Assembly: GCA_964398055.1 (NCBI GenBank)
Contig: CAYNLK010000091.1
Span: 1 to 11,701 of the forward strand
Length of the DNA: 11,701 nt
Origin: CAYNLK01 sp964398055
GTDB lineage: Bacteria; Chloroflexota; Anaerolineae; 4572-78; J111
Reading direction: 5' to 3'
Within the stretch, counting starts at the first letter, position 1. Each line of letters opens with the position of its first letter. The notes under the pieces are model-generated. The model did no database searches. It was given only the letters and a program-made list of their open reading frames with translations, and was not told where the DNA came from. The position numbers were made by a program, and so were the translations under genes. Below are positions 1-6,549 of this stretch, in pieces.

Positions 1-107
1 CATTTTTGGCAAACTTCGGCCTTGCCGCAATGTTAAATTTGTCAGTCAATCAGGTTTATCTGTGTTCATCTGTGAGCCAAATCCTTCTCCCGAACTCAGG
101 TTATTAT

Positions 108-135
108 GTAAGGGCGCAAGGCCTTGCGCCCCTAC
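108..135. repeat. Perfect 20-bp palindrome with flanking extension
   Basis: Bases 112-131 are self-complementary (GGGCGCAAGG followed by CCTTGCGCCC). The flanks GTA (108-110) and TAC (133-135) extend the pairing across one A/C mismatch, giving about 14 bp per arm with no loop. It is intergenic, upstream of the secreted repeat protein. It could form a cruciform or RNA hairpin, or be a dispersed palindromic repeat of the REP/MITE kind. No T-run follows, so it is not a typical intrinsic terminator. The structure is seen directly; its role is unknown. Confidence 0.75.
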
Positions 136-183
136 CACGCACTTATATTTAACATGAGCGGTTCAGCTTTATGGAGGCAACTT

Positions 184-1122
184 ATGAAAAACAGAAGATC
201 ATTGCAACTCATCATAACCCTCTCTAGCATGGCCATCCTGACCGGGCTAACCCTCTCACTGGCCTACGCCAGGGGGCTTTTTCAGGTCGATGAACCTGTC
301 CTCGTTCCGGCCAGTTCCTATCCCAGCCACCTGGTCGAGGTGAATGGGGTGCTGTTTTTCAGCGCCGATGACGGCGAACACGGCATGGAGTTATGGATGA
401 CCGACGGCACTCCGGCCGGGACCAAACTCGTCGCCGATATCTATCCCGGCCCGGAAAGCTCATTCCCCACCGACCTCACCAACGTGAACGGAACGCTCTA
501 CTTCAGCGCCGATGACGGCGTCCACGGGACGGAGTTGTGGATCAGCAACGGCAGCCAGGCCGGCACCAAGCTCTTTGCCGATCTCAATCCGGGCTTCATC
601 CAACTATTCCCGACCGACCTCATAACGCCAACCGACACGGTCACAGCAACCGGCATCACCGCGCCGAATATCACCGCGCCGCAGCCAACAATCACCCCAC
701 CCCCCGCCAATGTGAGGCGGGCCAACTATGTTCTGGCCATGGGCAACCAACATCTGTACGAAGAACCGTGGGGCGGCGACCGGGGCGATCCGTGTGAAGC
801 CTGGCGCAGCGGCAACTTTGACGACAATGATCCCAATTATCGCGGCTTCAACCTGGAGTTGAAACTGACCAACAACACTGATCAAAAAGTTGCCGACGAC
901 TGGGCCGAACAACTCAGCTTTGTGACTTCCGGCGGCAAAGCGCTGCGAGCCTGCTATTACGGTTATGACGGCATGGGGCCGCCACCCAAGGGCACCACCT
1001 CGGTGACCTTCTTTACGGTGGTGCCCAAAGGGGACTACGTCAGCGTGGCCGAACTGAAAATCGACGCCGAGACACTGCGTCTGTGCTTCGATGGTCGGGG
1101 CGGGGCATTTCCATGTCGCTGA
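184..1122 (+). CDS. Secreted ELWxTDGT-repeat protein with unknown C-terminal domain
   Basis: The 312-residue product begins with a basic stretch and a hydrophobic segment (about residues 9-29, ending LAYA), which looks like a signal peptide or N-terminal anchor. Residues 46-93 and 94-141 are two 48-residue tandem repeats, each with VNGxLxFSADDG and an ELWxxxGxxAGT core. This is the ELWxTDGT repeat type of large extracellular proteins. A third unit stops after FPTDL (142-146). A Thr/Pro-rich linker (148-175) leads to a C-terminal domain of about 135 residues that I do not recognise. It has four cysteines (204, 257, 301, 311) that could form disulfides outside the cell. I chose the ATG at 184 because GGAGG lies 6 nt upstream (173-177); a longer frame would begin inside the palindrome at 112-131. 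The gene converges on the deacetylase gene. Function is unknown; an extracellular or surface role is inferred. Confidence 0.8.
   Translation: MKNRRSLQLIITLSSMAILTGLTLSLAYARGLFQVDEPVLVPASSYPSHLVEVNGVLFFSADDGEHGMELWMTDGTPAGTKLVADIYPGPESSFPTDLTNVNGTLYFSADDGVHGTELWISNGSQAGTKLFADLNPGFIQLFPTDLITPTDTVTATGITAPNITAPQPTITPPPANVRRANYVLAMGNQHLYEEPWGGDRGDPCEAWRSGNFDDNDPNYRGFNLELKLTNNTDQKVADDWAEQLSFVTSGGKALRACYYGYDGMGPPPKGTTSVTFFTVVPKGDYVSVAELKIDAETLRLCFDGRGGAFPCR
319..606 (+). repeat. Two tandem 144-nt coding repeats (ELWxTDGT units)
   Basis: The two units, 319-462 and 463-606, encode 48 residues each in register. At DNA level a 17-base run (CAGCGCCGATGACGGCG) is identical in both, while other codons have drifted, so the duplication is not recent. 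The beginning of a third unit is visible just after 606. Confidence 0.8.
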
Positions 1123-1197
1123 GAATCCGGGGCGAGGTCATCAGCGCGCCGGATCGGTGCTTTGAGCCAATCTCGACCAAAGCGTGGAAAGTGAACA

Positions 1198-1236
1198 TGT
1201 CATTTTGAGCCGTCATAGACGGTGAGGAATCTCCCC
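1198..1236. repeat. Possible dispersed intergenic repeat with hairpin
   Basis: The stretch carries CCGTC-ATA-GACGG (1210-1222), a 5-bp stem with a 3-base loop, between TCATTTTGAG and GAGGAATCT flanks. I recall TCATTYTGAG...GAGGAATCT-like sequences with a variable central stem as common dispersed intergenic repeats in several bacterial phyla. Only one copy is in this window, so its repeat nature rests on recall. It lies between two convergent genes and could also weakly stop transcription. Confidence 0.4.
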
Positions 1237-1329
1237 TAAAGTAGCATTTTCAGGTTCAACTTCGGGGAATTTTCGGCCTGGGGCCCATTTATCGAGTTGG
1301 ATTGTGCAGTGGAAACCCGGCGTCACTGT

Positions 1330-2133
1330 CTAACGCAGATCCTCAAACAGGTCTTGCTCCGGCTGCTGCCCGCCGTTGACCAGGCTAAAGAGCCGGTAAT
1401 AGCTCTGGCTGCCCCACAGATTTTGGTGATGTTCTGGCGGTAGATTCTGGAGGGCCTGGTAACCGGGCAGTTGGCTTTGGTGGCAGGAGACGGCTTGCCA
1501 GACCTGCTGCCAATAGGCCAGGGTGTCGATGTGGGTGGTAATGGCCCAATCCGGCCAACTAACGGCTTGGCGGGCCTGACCATTGACATGCATCACCAAC
1601 TCACCAAAGGCGGCCTGATAAGCCGCCGTTTTCTCCTCAGTCTCAGCCATATAGTAGAGTTTATAGACCCGGTGGGGTGGCTGCTGGTCACCAAATGCCG
1701 GGTCGGCCGCGGCGACCACGGCCGCGGTGGTGAACTGGCAAATGGCGATATGGTCGGGATGGCCGTAAGCGCCGGCAGGGTCAAAAGTAACAACAACCTG
1801 GGGCCGGAGCCGGCGCAGGTGGGTAACGATTTGGCCGATCACCTGGGCCGGATTGGCCTGGTCGAGTTCGCCGTCCCGGTAATCCAGAAAGGCAATCTCC
1901 TGCAAACCAAGTACCTGGGCAGCCGCCCGCAACTCGGCTTCCCGCTGCCGGCCCAGAGCTTCTGGTCCGGGATAATCTTGCTCGGCGCCGAACCAGCCTC
2001 GTTCTCCTCGCGTGGCCGTGACCAGATAGGTTTCGACGCCTTCCGCGGCGTATTTGGCCAGGATGCCGCCTGTGCCGAGCGATTCGTCATCGGGGTGGGC
2101 CAGCACACACATAAGTTTCAGTTGAGTCGTCAT
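1330..2133 (-). CDS. PIG-L/LmbE family zinc-dependent deacetylase
   Basis: The 267-residue product has the two family signatures: AHPDDE at residues 12-17 and HPDH at 125-128. H13, D16 and H128 are the expected zinc ligands and D15 the catalytic base. The TRGERG segment after the first strand is typical of the MshB/Mca/BshB branch. Such enzymes remove an acetyl group, or cleave an amide, from N-acetylglucosamine-type substrates, including precursors or conjugates of low-molecular-weight thiols; the substrate here cannot be told. The start at 2133 is chosen because the family begins just before the first motif and AAGGAA lies a few bases upstream. An in-frame extension to 2238 would overlap the preceding gene and adds non-family residues. 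It is the second gene of a minus-strand pair, 17 nt after the acetyltransferase. Confidence 0.88.
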   Translation of the reverse strand: MTTQLKLMCVLAHPDDESLGTGGILAKYAAEGVETYLVTATRGERGWFGAEQDYPGPEALGRQREAELRAAAQVLGLQEIAFLDYRDGELDQANPAQVIGQIVTHLRRLRPQVVVTFDPAGAYGHPDHIAICQFTTAAVVAAADPAFGDQQPPHRVYKLYYMAETEEKTAAYQAAFGELVMHVNGQARQAVSWPDWAITTHIDTLAYWQQVWQAVSCHQSQLPGYQALQNLPPEHHQNLWGSQSYYRLFSLVNGGQQPEQDLFEDLR

Positions 2134-2150
2134 AGTAAGTTTCCTTTTGG

Positions 2151-2855
2151 TCAAACCGGATTGTTCAACCGGTGTAATGATAGGTTTGGTTCGCCGCTGT
2201 ACAACCATCTTTCCATATTCTTCTTGATGGCGGGCCATTCATAATCCAGCATAGCATACCAGCTTGTATCCCGGTTCCGGCCCTTGTAAATCATATGTTG
2301 CCGAAACAAGCCCTCATATTTGAAACCCAAGCGGATGGCGGCTGCCCGTGAGCGGCCATTTAGGGCATCACATTTCCATTCCACCCGGCGATAATTGAGC
2401 TGATCAAAAGCTGCGGATAACATCAGGTAGATTGTTTCAGTGTTCACCCTGGTGCGTTGCGCTTCTGAACCGTACCAGATGTGGCCCAATTCCAAACGGC
2501 GCATATCAGGGACAATAGCCAAAAAACTGACCAGACCGACCTGTTTGTGACTATTATTCTCAAAAACGGTAAAAAACAGCGGATCCGCCGATTGGGCTTG
2601 TTGCTGAAGCCAATATTTCATATCAACCACATCGGTAAATGGTCCGTACGGTAAATACGTCCAGATTTGAGACTTTAGGGCGCTGCCATGTGAAATCTTG
2701 TACAACCTCTCGGCGTCACGGTCAGCATCCAGGGGCAGCAGCGAAACAAATTGCCCCGGCAGCGGTTTCCGGGCCGGGGCCATCATCTTATCGACCGGCT
2801 TGACCATAGAGCCGACAGACAACTTCAAGTTTGCCATTTGCGCGGATTCAGCCAT
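2151..2855 (-). CDS. GNAT family N-acetyltransferase (RimJ/RimL-like)
   Basis: The 234-residue product carries the RimJ/RimL-type acetyltransferase fold from about residue 35 to 210. Family hallmarks seen in order are ELGHIWYG, the QRTRVNTETIYLML helix, RRVEWKCDALN, AAAIRLGFKYEG and KGRNRDTSWYAMLDYEWP. The Arg/Gly-rich classical acetyl-CoA loop is replaced by the QRTRVN segment, as I recall for this subfamily. It should move an acetyl group from acetyl-CoA to an amine; the acceptor is unknown. The first 30 residues are an extra basic lead. GGAGGA lies about 6 nt before the ATG, supporting this start. It is the first gene of a two-gene operon with the LmbE-like deacetylase. The pairing of acetyltransferase and deacetylase is suggestive but does not prove a shared substrate. 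Confidence 0.87.
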   Translation of the reverse strand: MAESAQMANLKLSVGSMVKPVDKMMAPARKPLPGQFVSLLPLDADRDAERLYKISHGSALKSQIWTYLPYGPFTDVVDMKYWLQQQAQSADPLFFTVFENNSHKQVGLVSFLAIVPDMRRLELGHIWYGSEAQRTRVNTETIYLMLSAAFDQLNYRRVEWKCDALNGRSRAAAIRLGFKYEGLFRQHMIYKGRNRDTSWYAMLDYEWPAIKKNMERWLYSGEPNLSLHRLNNPV

Positions 2856-2894
2856 CAGAATTCCTCCGACAAAAAATTCGGCTAATTTTGGATG

Positions 2895-2903
2895 ATTCTA
2901 GCA
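2895..2903 (-). promoter_or_regulatory. Possible extended -10 for the GNAT-LmbE operon
   Basis: On the minus strand the bases read TGCTAGAAT, a TGN extended -10 with hexamer TAGAAT, about 40 nt before the acetyltransferase start codon. No good -35 hexamer is visible at the usual distance. Confidence 0.35.
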
Positions 2904-2966
2904 GCCTGTCGGTGAGAACCCTGTTAAGAGGTGATAAATGCCGACAGAGGGGAAATTTTAGCAAAA

Positions 2967-3122
2967 ATGCGCCCAAAAAGAAAACTGGCCCAAGCTGAGG
3001 ACTTCTTTGATGATGCCAATGACCGGCTCCACCATGCCCCTGTGCCAGCCAAAAATCGCAAATTGAACATCAAATTGGTTGGACGCTTCCCTAAGCTTGA
3101 ACCACAAACCCCTAATCGCTGA
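2967..3122 (+). CDS. Doubtful small basic ORF, possibly a gene remnant
   Basis: From the ATG at 2967 the frame encodes 51 residues that I do not recognise, rich in Lys/Arg and Pro, with an acidic patch (AEDFFDDAND) near residue 10. No good ribosome-binding site sits at the usual distance. A strong one (AGAGGTG) instead serves the ATG at 2938, whose frame ends after 7 codons. A frameshift between 2938 and 2967 would join the two, so this may be a decayed gene. The frame can also be opened from a GTG at 2931. It may be non-coding. Confidence 0.3.
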   Translation: MRPKRKLAQAEDFFDDANDRLHHAPVPAKNRKLNIKLVGRFPKLEPQTPNR

Positions 3123-3150
3123 GGGCGATTGTTGTTAGCTCACTACCGTG

Positions 3151-3180
3151 TTACAATTTCTGCACAAGTTGTTGTACAAT
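3151..3180 (+). promoter_or_regulatory. Candidate promoter for the PPOX gene
   Basis: TTACAA (3151-3156) and TACAAT (3175-3180) are separated by 18 nt. The match is moderate for a housekeeping sigma factor promoter. It would give a leader of about 150 nt before the flavoprotein start and would transcribe the small ORF at 3220. Confidence 0.4.
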
Positions 3181-3219
3181 ATCACTTACAATTTTACTAC
3201 TATCGGGTGGTCACTGGCC

Positions 3220-3345
3220 ATGGTCGATACGTTCATTGCCGTGCACGATCTCACCCGGCTAACCACCGTTAATGATTTTGTGGCCATTCCTGCGCTCCAA
3301 CAAGAAAACTGGCTCACGAATAATGAGGAACTTTATCTATGTTGA
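3220..3345 (+). CDS. Doubtful 41-residue ORF overlapping the PPOX start
   Basis: The frame from the ATG at 3220 encodes 41 residues of no family I can name. It overlaps the next gene by 7 nt (ATGTTGA), the geometry of translational coupling. The same frame opens upstream at a GTG at 3148, but that start lies before the candidate promoter's -10. The ribosome-binding site is weak. It could be a small coupled protein, a leader peptide or chance. Confidence 0.22.
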   Translation: MVDTFIAVHDLTRLTTVNDFVAIPALQQENWLTNNEELYLC

Positions 3346-3734
3346 CCGTATCAATCCGTGAATTTCTACAAAAGCCGCTCATTGCCCGGATGAGCACTAT
3401 CGACCCGGACGGCTATCCTCACACCGTGCCGGTCTGGTTTGGGCTTGATGGGGATGACATTGTGATTATCAGCGTCAGGGATACCCGCAAGGTGAGCCAC
3501 ATCCAGGCCAACCCTAAAGGGGCCGTGACCATCGGCGGCGACCCTGCCGACAGCGCCGGCTACCTGATTAAAGGGGAGTTCTTGATCGAAGCCGACCCTG
3601 ACGATGCTTGGGTCAGGCAGTTGACCTACCGCTACGAGGCGCCGGAGCAGGCCGAAAAGGACATCGCCGCCTGGGCCGATCTGGATATCATTGTCTTGCG
3701 CTTGAAGCCCAAGGTGGTGCTCAAGGTGATGTAG
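3339..3734 (+). CDS. PPOX-class (F420/FMN-type) split-barrel flavoprotein
   Basis: The 131-residue product is the right length for a single-domain pyridoxamine-phosphate-oxidase-like split barrel. Visible family features are the opening helix, RMSTIDPDGYPHTVPVWF (residues 17-34), the TRKVSHIQANPKGAVTI segment (48-64) where the cofactor phosphate is usually held, and the closing strand LRLKPKVVLKV. Family members bind FMN or coenzyme F420 and carry out small-molecule redox reactions as cytoplasmic dimers; the substrate cannot be deduced. GAGGAA (3325-3330) lies 8 nt before the ATG, a good start. The gene stands alone on the plus strand and is followed by the radA promoter. Confidence 0.82.
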   Translation: MLTVSIREFLQKPLIARMSTIDPDGYPHTVPVWFGLDGDDIVIISVRDTRKVSHIQANPKGAVTIGGDPADSAGYLIKGEFLIEADPDDAWVRQLTYRYEAPEQAEKDIAAWADLDIIVLRLKPKVVLKVM

Positions 3735-3831
3735 GGGGAGGCTGGAACTGACTCGAGCTATATTCTCGGTCATCGCCAAGCAAGTCTGGCTGCTGGAAAA
3801 GATCACATCGCCAATGAAGATTTGTGAACAG

Positions 3832-3860
3832 TTGTTCTTTTTTTCAAATTTTGTTATAAT
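3832..3860 (+). promoter_or_regulatory. Promoter of radA (TTGTTC-17-TATAAT, extended -10)
   Basis: TTGTTC at 3832-3837 and TATAAT at 3855-3860 are spaced by exactly 17 nt, and TGT (3852-3854) makes an extended -10. A start of transcription near 3867 would leave a short leader of about 27 nt before the radA ATG. Confidence 0.72.
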
Positions 3861-3893
3861 CCCCCCATAATGCTCAAAGGTTAACTAATCAGG

Positions 3894-5267
3894 ATGGCCA
3901 AAACCAAAACCCGTTACGTTTGCCAGGAGTGCGGCAGCGCCCAACCCAAGTGGATGGGACGCTGCCCTGATTGCGGTGAGTGGAACACTCTGGTCGAAAC
4001 GATTGTGGAGAGCGGGCGTGCCGGCGGGGCTTCTGTAGCGGTCCGGCAAGCCCTGGTGGGGCGGACCGCCCCCCAACCATTAGCCGACATCGTTGCCGAT
4101 AGTTACCAGCGTACGCTGTTGCCGATGGCTGAGTTCAACCGGGTGCTGGGCGGGGGCCTGGTGCCCGGCGCCTTGACGCTGATTGGCGGCGACCCCGGCA
4201 TCGGTAAAAGTACGCTGCTGCTGCAAATTTCGGCGGGGTTGGCTACCGCCGGCCAGGTGCTTTACATCTCCGGCGAGGAAAGCGCCCAACAGATCAAACT
4301 CCGGGCCGCCCGCCTCAACATGCCCGGCGACAACCTCCTGATCCTGACTGAAACCAACATGACCGCCATTCTTGAGCACATCCAGCAGCTCTCGCCCGGC
4401 TTCTTGGTGGTCGACTCGATCCAGACGATGTACCTGGACGAGCTTGAATCGGCGCCCGGCTCGGTTAGCCAGGTGCGGGAGTGCGCCGCCCGTTTTCAAG
4501 AGATCGCCAAGGGGCGCAATATTCCGATTTTTCTGATCGGCCATGTCACCAAAACCGGGGCCATTGCCGGGCCGCGGGTGTTAGAGCACATTGTTGACAC
4601 AGTGCTCTATCTGGAGGGTGACCAGTTCCACGCCTACCGCCTGCTGCGCAGCGTTAAAAATAGATTTGGCGCAACCAACGAGATTGGTATTTTTGAGATG
4701 AGCGACGTTGGCCTGAGCGAGGTGGCCAACCCCAGCGAGGCTTTTTTGGCCGAGCGGTTGCCCAATGCGTCCGGTTCGGCGATTGCGGTGACCATGGAGG
4801 GCACGCGCCCCTTGCTGGTTGAGGTACAGGCTTTGGCCAGCACTACCAGCTTTGGCAACCCCCGCCGGACCGCCAATGGCGTCGATTTCAATCGACTGCT
4901 GCTCATCGTGGCGGTCTTGACCAAGCGCGTTGGGCTGCGGCTGACCGATCAGGACGTTTTTGTCAACGTGATCGGCGGCCTCCAAATTGACGAGCCGGCT
5001 TCCGACCTGGCAGTGGCCGTGGCGATCGCCTCCAGTGTGCGCAACCGGCCGGTGGCGGCCGACCTGGCTCTGATTGGTGAGGTGGGCCTCTCCGGTGAGT
5101 TACGGGCCGTGGGGCAACTGGAGGCTCGCTTGAAAGAAGCCGCCAAGTTAGGTTTCAAACGTTGCATCCTGCCGGGTTCAAGCCAATTGAAGCAGCTCAA
5201 ATCCCCGCCGCTTGAACTGGTGAAAGCCCGCGCCTTGAGCGAGGCCCTGGACGTAGCCCTGATTTAA
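3894..5267 (+). CDS. radA: DNA repair protein RadA (Sms)
   Basis: The 457-residue product has the full RadA layout. A four-cysteine zinc finger (C10, C13, C24, C27) comes first. The RecA-like ATPase follows with Walker A GGDPGIGKST (98-107), Walker B LVVDSIQ (171-177) and the RadA signature KNRFG (255-259). A Lon-protease-like C-terminal domain (about 285-455) ends the protein. RadA is a DnaB-type branch-migration helicase that helps process recombination intermediates during repair and natural transformation. Length is normal for the family. The ATG at 3894 has no classic Shine-Dalgarno at good spacing (AAAGG lies 13 nt away, AGG directly abuts the ATG), but the protein begins exactly where RadA proteins do. 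It is transcribed from its own promoter and stands 226 nt before the PIN-TRAM gene, as in the Bacillus radA-disA-yacL cluster, though disA is absent here. Confidence 0.97.
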   Translation: MAKTKTRYVCQECGSAQPKWMGRCPDCGEWNTLVETIVESGRAGGASVAVRQALVGRTAPQPLADIVADSYQRTLLPMAEFNRVLGGGLVPGALTLIGGDPGIGKSTLLLQISAGLATAGQVLYISGEESAQQIKLRAARLNMPGDNLLILTETNMTAILEHIQQLSPGFLVVDSIQTMYLDELESAPGSVSQVRECAARFQEIAKGRNIPIFLIGHVTKTGAIAGPRVLEHIVDTVLYLEGDQFHAYRLLRSVKNRFGATNEIGIFEMSDVGLSEVANPSEAFLAERLPNASGSAIAVTMEGTRPLLVEVQALASTTSFGNPRRTANGVDFNRLLLIVAVLTKRVGLRLTDQDVFVNVIGGLQIDEPASDLAVAVAIASSVRNRPVAADLALIGEVGLSGELRAVGQLEARLKEAAKLGFKRCILPGSSQLKQLKSPPLELVKARALSEALDVALI

Positions 5268-5279
5268 CCTTAAATTCTT

Positions 5280-5308
5280 TTGACAACTGGTTTGCTTCGT
5301 GCTAACAT
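5280..5308 (+). promoter_or_regulatory. Promoter of the PIN-TRAM/cysS unit (TTGACA-17-TAACAT)
   Basis: A perfect -35 (TTGACA, 5280-5285) stands 17 nt before TAACAT (5303-5308). It begins 12 nt after the radA stop. Transcription would start near 5315, giving a leader of about 180 nt before the next start codon. Confidence 0.65.
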
Positions 5309-5409
5309 ATTGAATTATGCAAGCCGGAGCAATTGAGTAAAGTACCACAATCTGGACAGTTAGAGTAACAACTTCTGGCCCAGGTTTGTTGGGTTGGGGG
5401 GCAGTGGGC

Positions 5410-5441
5410 GAGTGTGCGGTCGGTACAATCGCTCTTTTTTT
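5410..5441 (+). terminator. Terminator-like hairpin in the PIN-TRAM leader
   Basis: GAGTG (5410-5414) can pair with CGCTC (5430-5434), with one G-T wobble and a 15-base loop, directly followed by seven T (5435-5441). The stem is short, so termination may be weak. Placed between the promoter at 5280 and the gene start at 5494, it could act as an attenuator, stop read-through from radA, or release a small RNA of about 125 nt. Confidence 0.38.
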
Positions 5442-5493
5442 AAATCCTGGTTTTTATATTCTTGGGTATCAAATAATCGATTGAGTAGCTAAA

Positions 5494-6546
5494 TTGAGTA
5501 TAGAGTTTGTTTTTCGCCTGGTGGGTATGGTTGTTTTTGCCCTGATCGGCGTTCAATCAATCGCCCTATTTCAACCGGATAACCCTGTTGAGTCGGCTCG
5601 CTATATTACGGCCCTCACGCTGGCCGGCGCCGCGCTGGGCTTGTTAATAACCCCTTATCTAACGACCCGCCCTTTTTTTTGGGTTCGCCGTAAACTCAAA
5701 CAGATCCCGGCTTCACAGCTCATTTCCGGGATTATCGGGTTGGCGGTTGGCTTGGGCGTGGCCGCTTTGTTGTATCCCCCGCTGTCGGCGCTACCCGAAC
5801 CATTTGGAAGTACCCTGCCGGTAATTATCAGCATCCTGTTCGGCTATATTGGGCTGTCGATAATGGTGATGCGGCAGCGGGATATTTTCAATACCCTGGG
5901 CGCCCGCTTCACCGGAGGTGGTTCGTTGCTCAATTTTGGCCGGCGGGGCCTCGATGACGTAGTGCTGTTGGATACCAGCGTTATCATCGATGGCCGAATA
6001 GCCGACATCAGCCAGACCGGCTTTATTCGGAGTACTATGCTGGTGCCTCGCTTTGTGTTGACCGAATTGCAGCATATTGCCGACTCGCCCGATCCGTTGC
6101 GCCGCAATCGCGGCCGCCGTGGCCTTGACCTGCTGCGCCGCCTGCAGAAAGACTCCCGCACGCCGGTGCAGATTACCGACCTGGATGTGGAAGGGGTAAG
6201 CGGTGTGGACGACAAGCTCATTCTACTGGCCAAACAGCTTGATTGTCCCATCATTACCAATGATTTCAATCTCAATAGCGTGGCCAAATTGCAGGGCGTG
6301 GCGGTGCTGAACGTGAACGAACTGGCCAATGCGGTCAAAACCGTGATTTTGCCGGGCGAGGCTATGACTGTAAAAATCATTCAAGAAGGTAAAGAGCGCG
6401 ACCAGGGCGTGGGTTATCTCAGTGACGGGACAATGGTGGTGGTTGAAAATGGCAAGCAATATTTGGAAGAAAATGTCGATGTAACGGTGACCAAGGTCTT
6501 GCAGACTACGGCCGGCCGGATGATATTTGCCAGATTGGAAAACTAA
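5494..6546 (+). CDS. yacL: Membrane-anchored PIN-TRAM domain protein, YacL-like
   Basis: The 350-residue product starts with four hydrophobic segments (about 4-26, 36-56, 75-95, 107-127). A PIN nuclease domain follows (156-280) with the acidic set D160 (LLDTSVIIDG), E191, D239/D240 and D257 (ITNDFN). A C-terminal TRAM domain (about 286-348) is typical of nucleic-acid binding. This is the architecture of Bacillus YacL and its actinobacterial relatives. It is presumably a membrane-bound RNase or DNA-acting nuclease; its true substrate is not established to my knowledge. The start is TTG at 5494: a stop lies four codons upstream in frame, the ribosome-binding site is weak (GAG 8 nt upstream), and the next ATG (5527) would cut into the first membrane segment. 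cysS follows after 3 nt, so both are cotranscribed. Confidence 0.88.
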   Translation: MSIEFVFRLVGMVVFALIGVQSIALFQPDNPVESARYITALTLAGAALGLLITPYLTTRPFFWVRRKLKQIPASQLISGIIGLAVGLGVAALLYPPLSALPEPFGSTLPVIISILFGYIGLSIMVMRQRDIFNTLGARFTGGGSLLNFGRRGLDDVVLLDTSVIIDGRIADISQTGFIRSTMLVPRFVLTELQHIADSPDPLRRNRGRRGLDLLRRLQKDSRTPVQITDLDVEGVSGVDDKLILLAKQLDCPIITNDFNLNSVAKLQGVAVLNVNELANAVKTVILPGEAMTVKIIQEGKERDQGVGYLSDGTMVVVENGKQYLEENVDVTVTKVLQTTAGRMIFARLEN

Positions 6547-6549
6547 ACC

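Larger units (their letters stand above)
2856..3338. other. 483-nt gene-poor interval between divergent genes
   Basis: This stretch separates the minus-strand acetyltransferase from the plus-strand flavoprotein. It holds a probable promoter for the former, an orphan ribosome-binding site with a 7-codon ORF (2938), two doubtful small ORFs, and a promoter-like pair near 3151-3180. TTACAATTT occurs twice (3151-3159 and 3186-3194), and TTGTACAA at 3172-3179 is palindromic. I see no RNA gene or mobile element in it. Confidence 0.6.

Noticed and set aside
2133..2238. Longer start for the LmbE-type deacetylase at 2238
   Set aside because: The extension overlaps the acetyltransferase gene by nearly 90 nt, and the ATG at 2133 has its own AAGGAA ribosome-binding site and the normal family N-terminus.
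1471..2244. 257-codon open frame on the plus strand opposite the LmbE gene
   Set aside because: The minus-strand frame has the HPDDE/HPDH motifs and a ribosome-binding site; the plus-strand frame shows no family features.
5329..5340. GCAATTGAGTAA repeated at 10625-10636
   Set aside because: A 12-base match is expected by chance a few times in a window of this size, and the contexts (leader versus nuclease stop codon) are unrelated.
5317..5340. Seven-codon ORF ATG...TAA just after the yacL promoter
   Set aside because: There is no ribosome-binding site, no run of regulatory codons, and the start is only about 2 nt after the predicted transcription start.
5315..5460. Possible T-box riboswitch in the leader of the cysS unit
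   Set aside because: GGTCGGTACAATCGC only faintly recalls the T-box TGGNACCGCG core, and I could not find a specifier stem or antiterminator.
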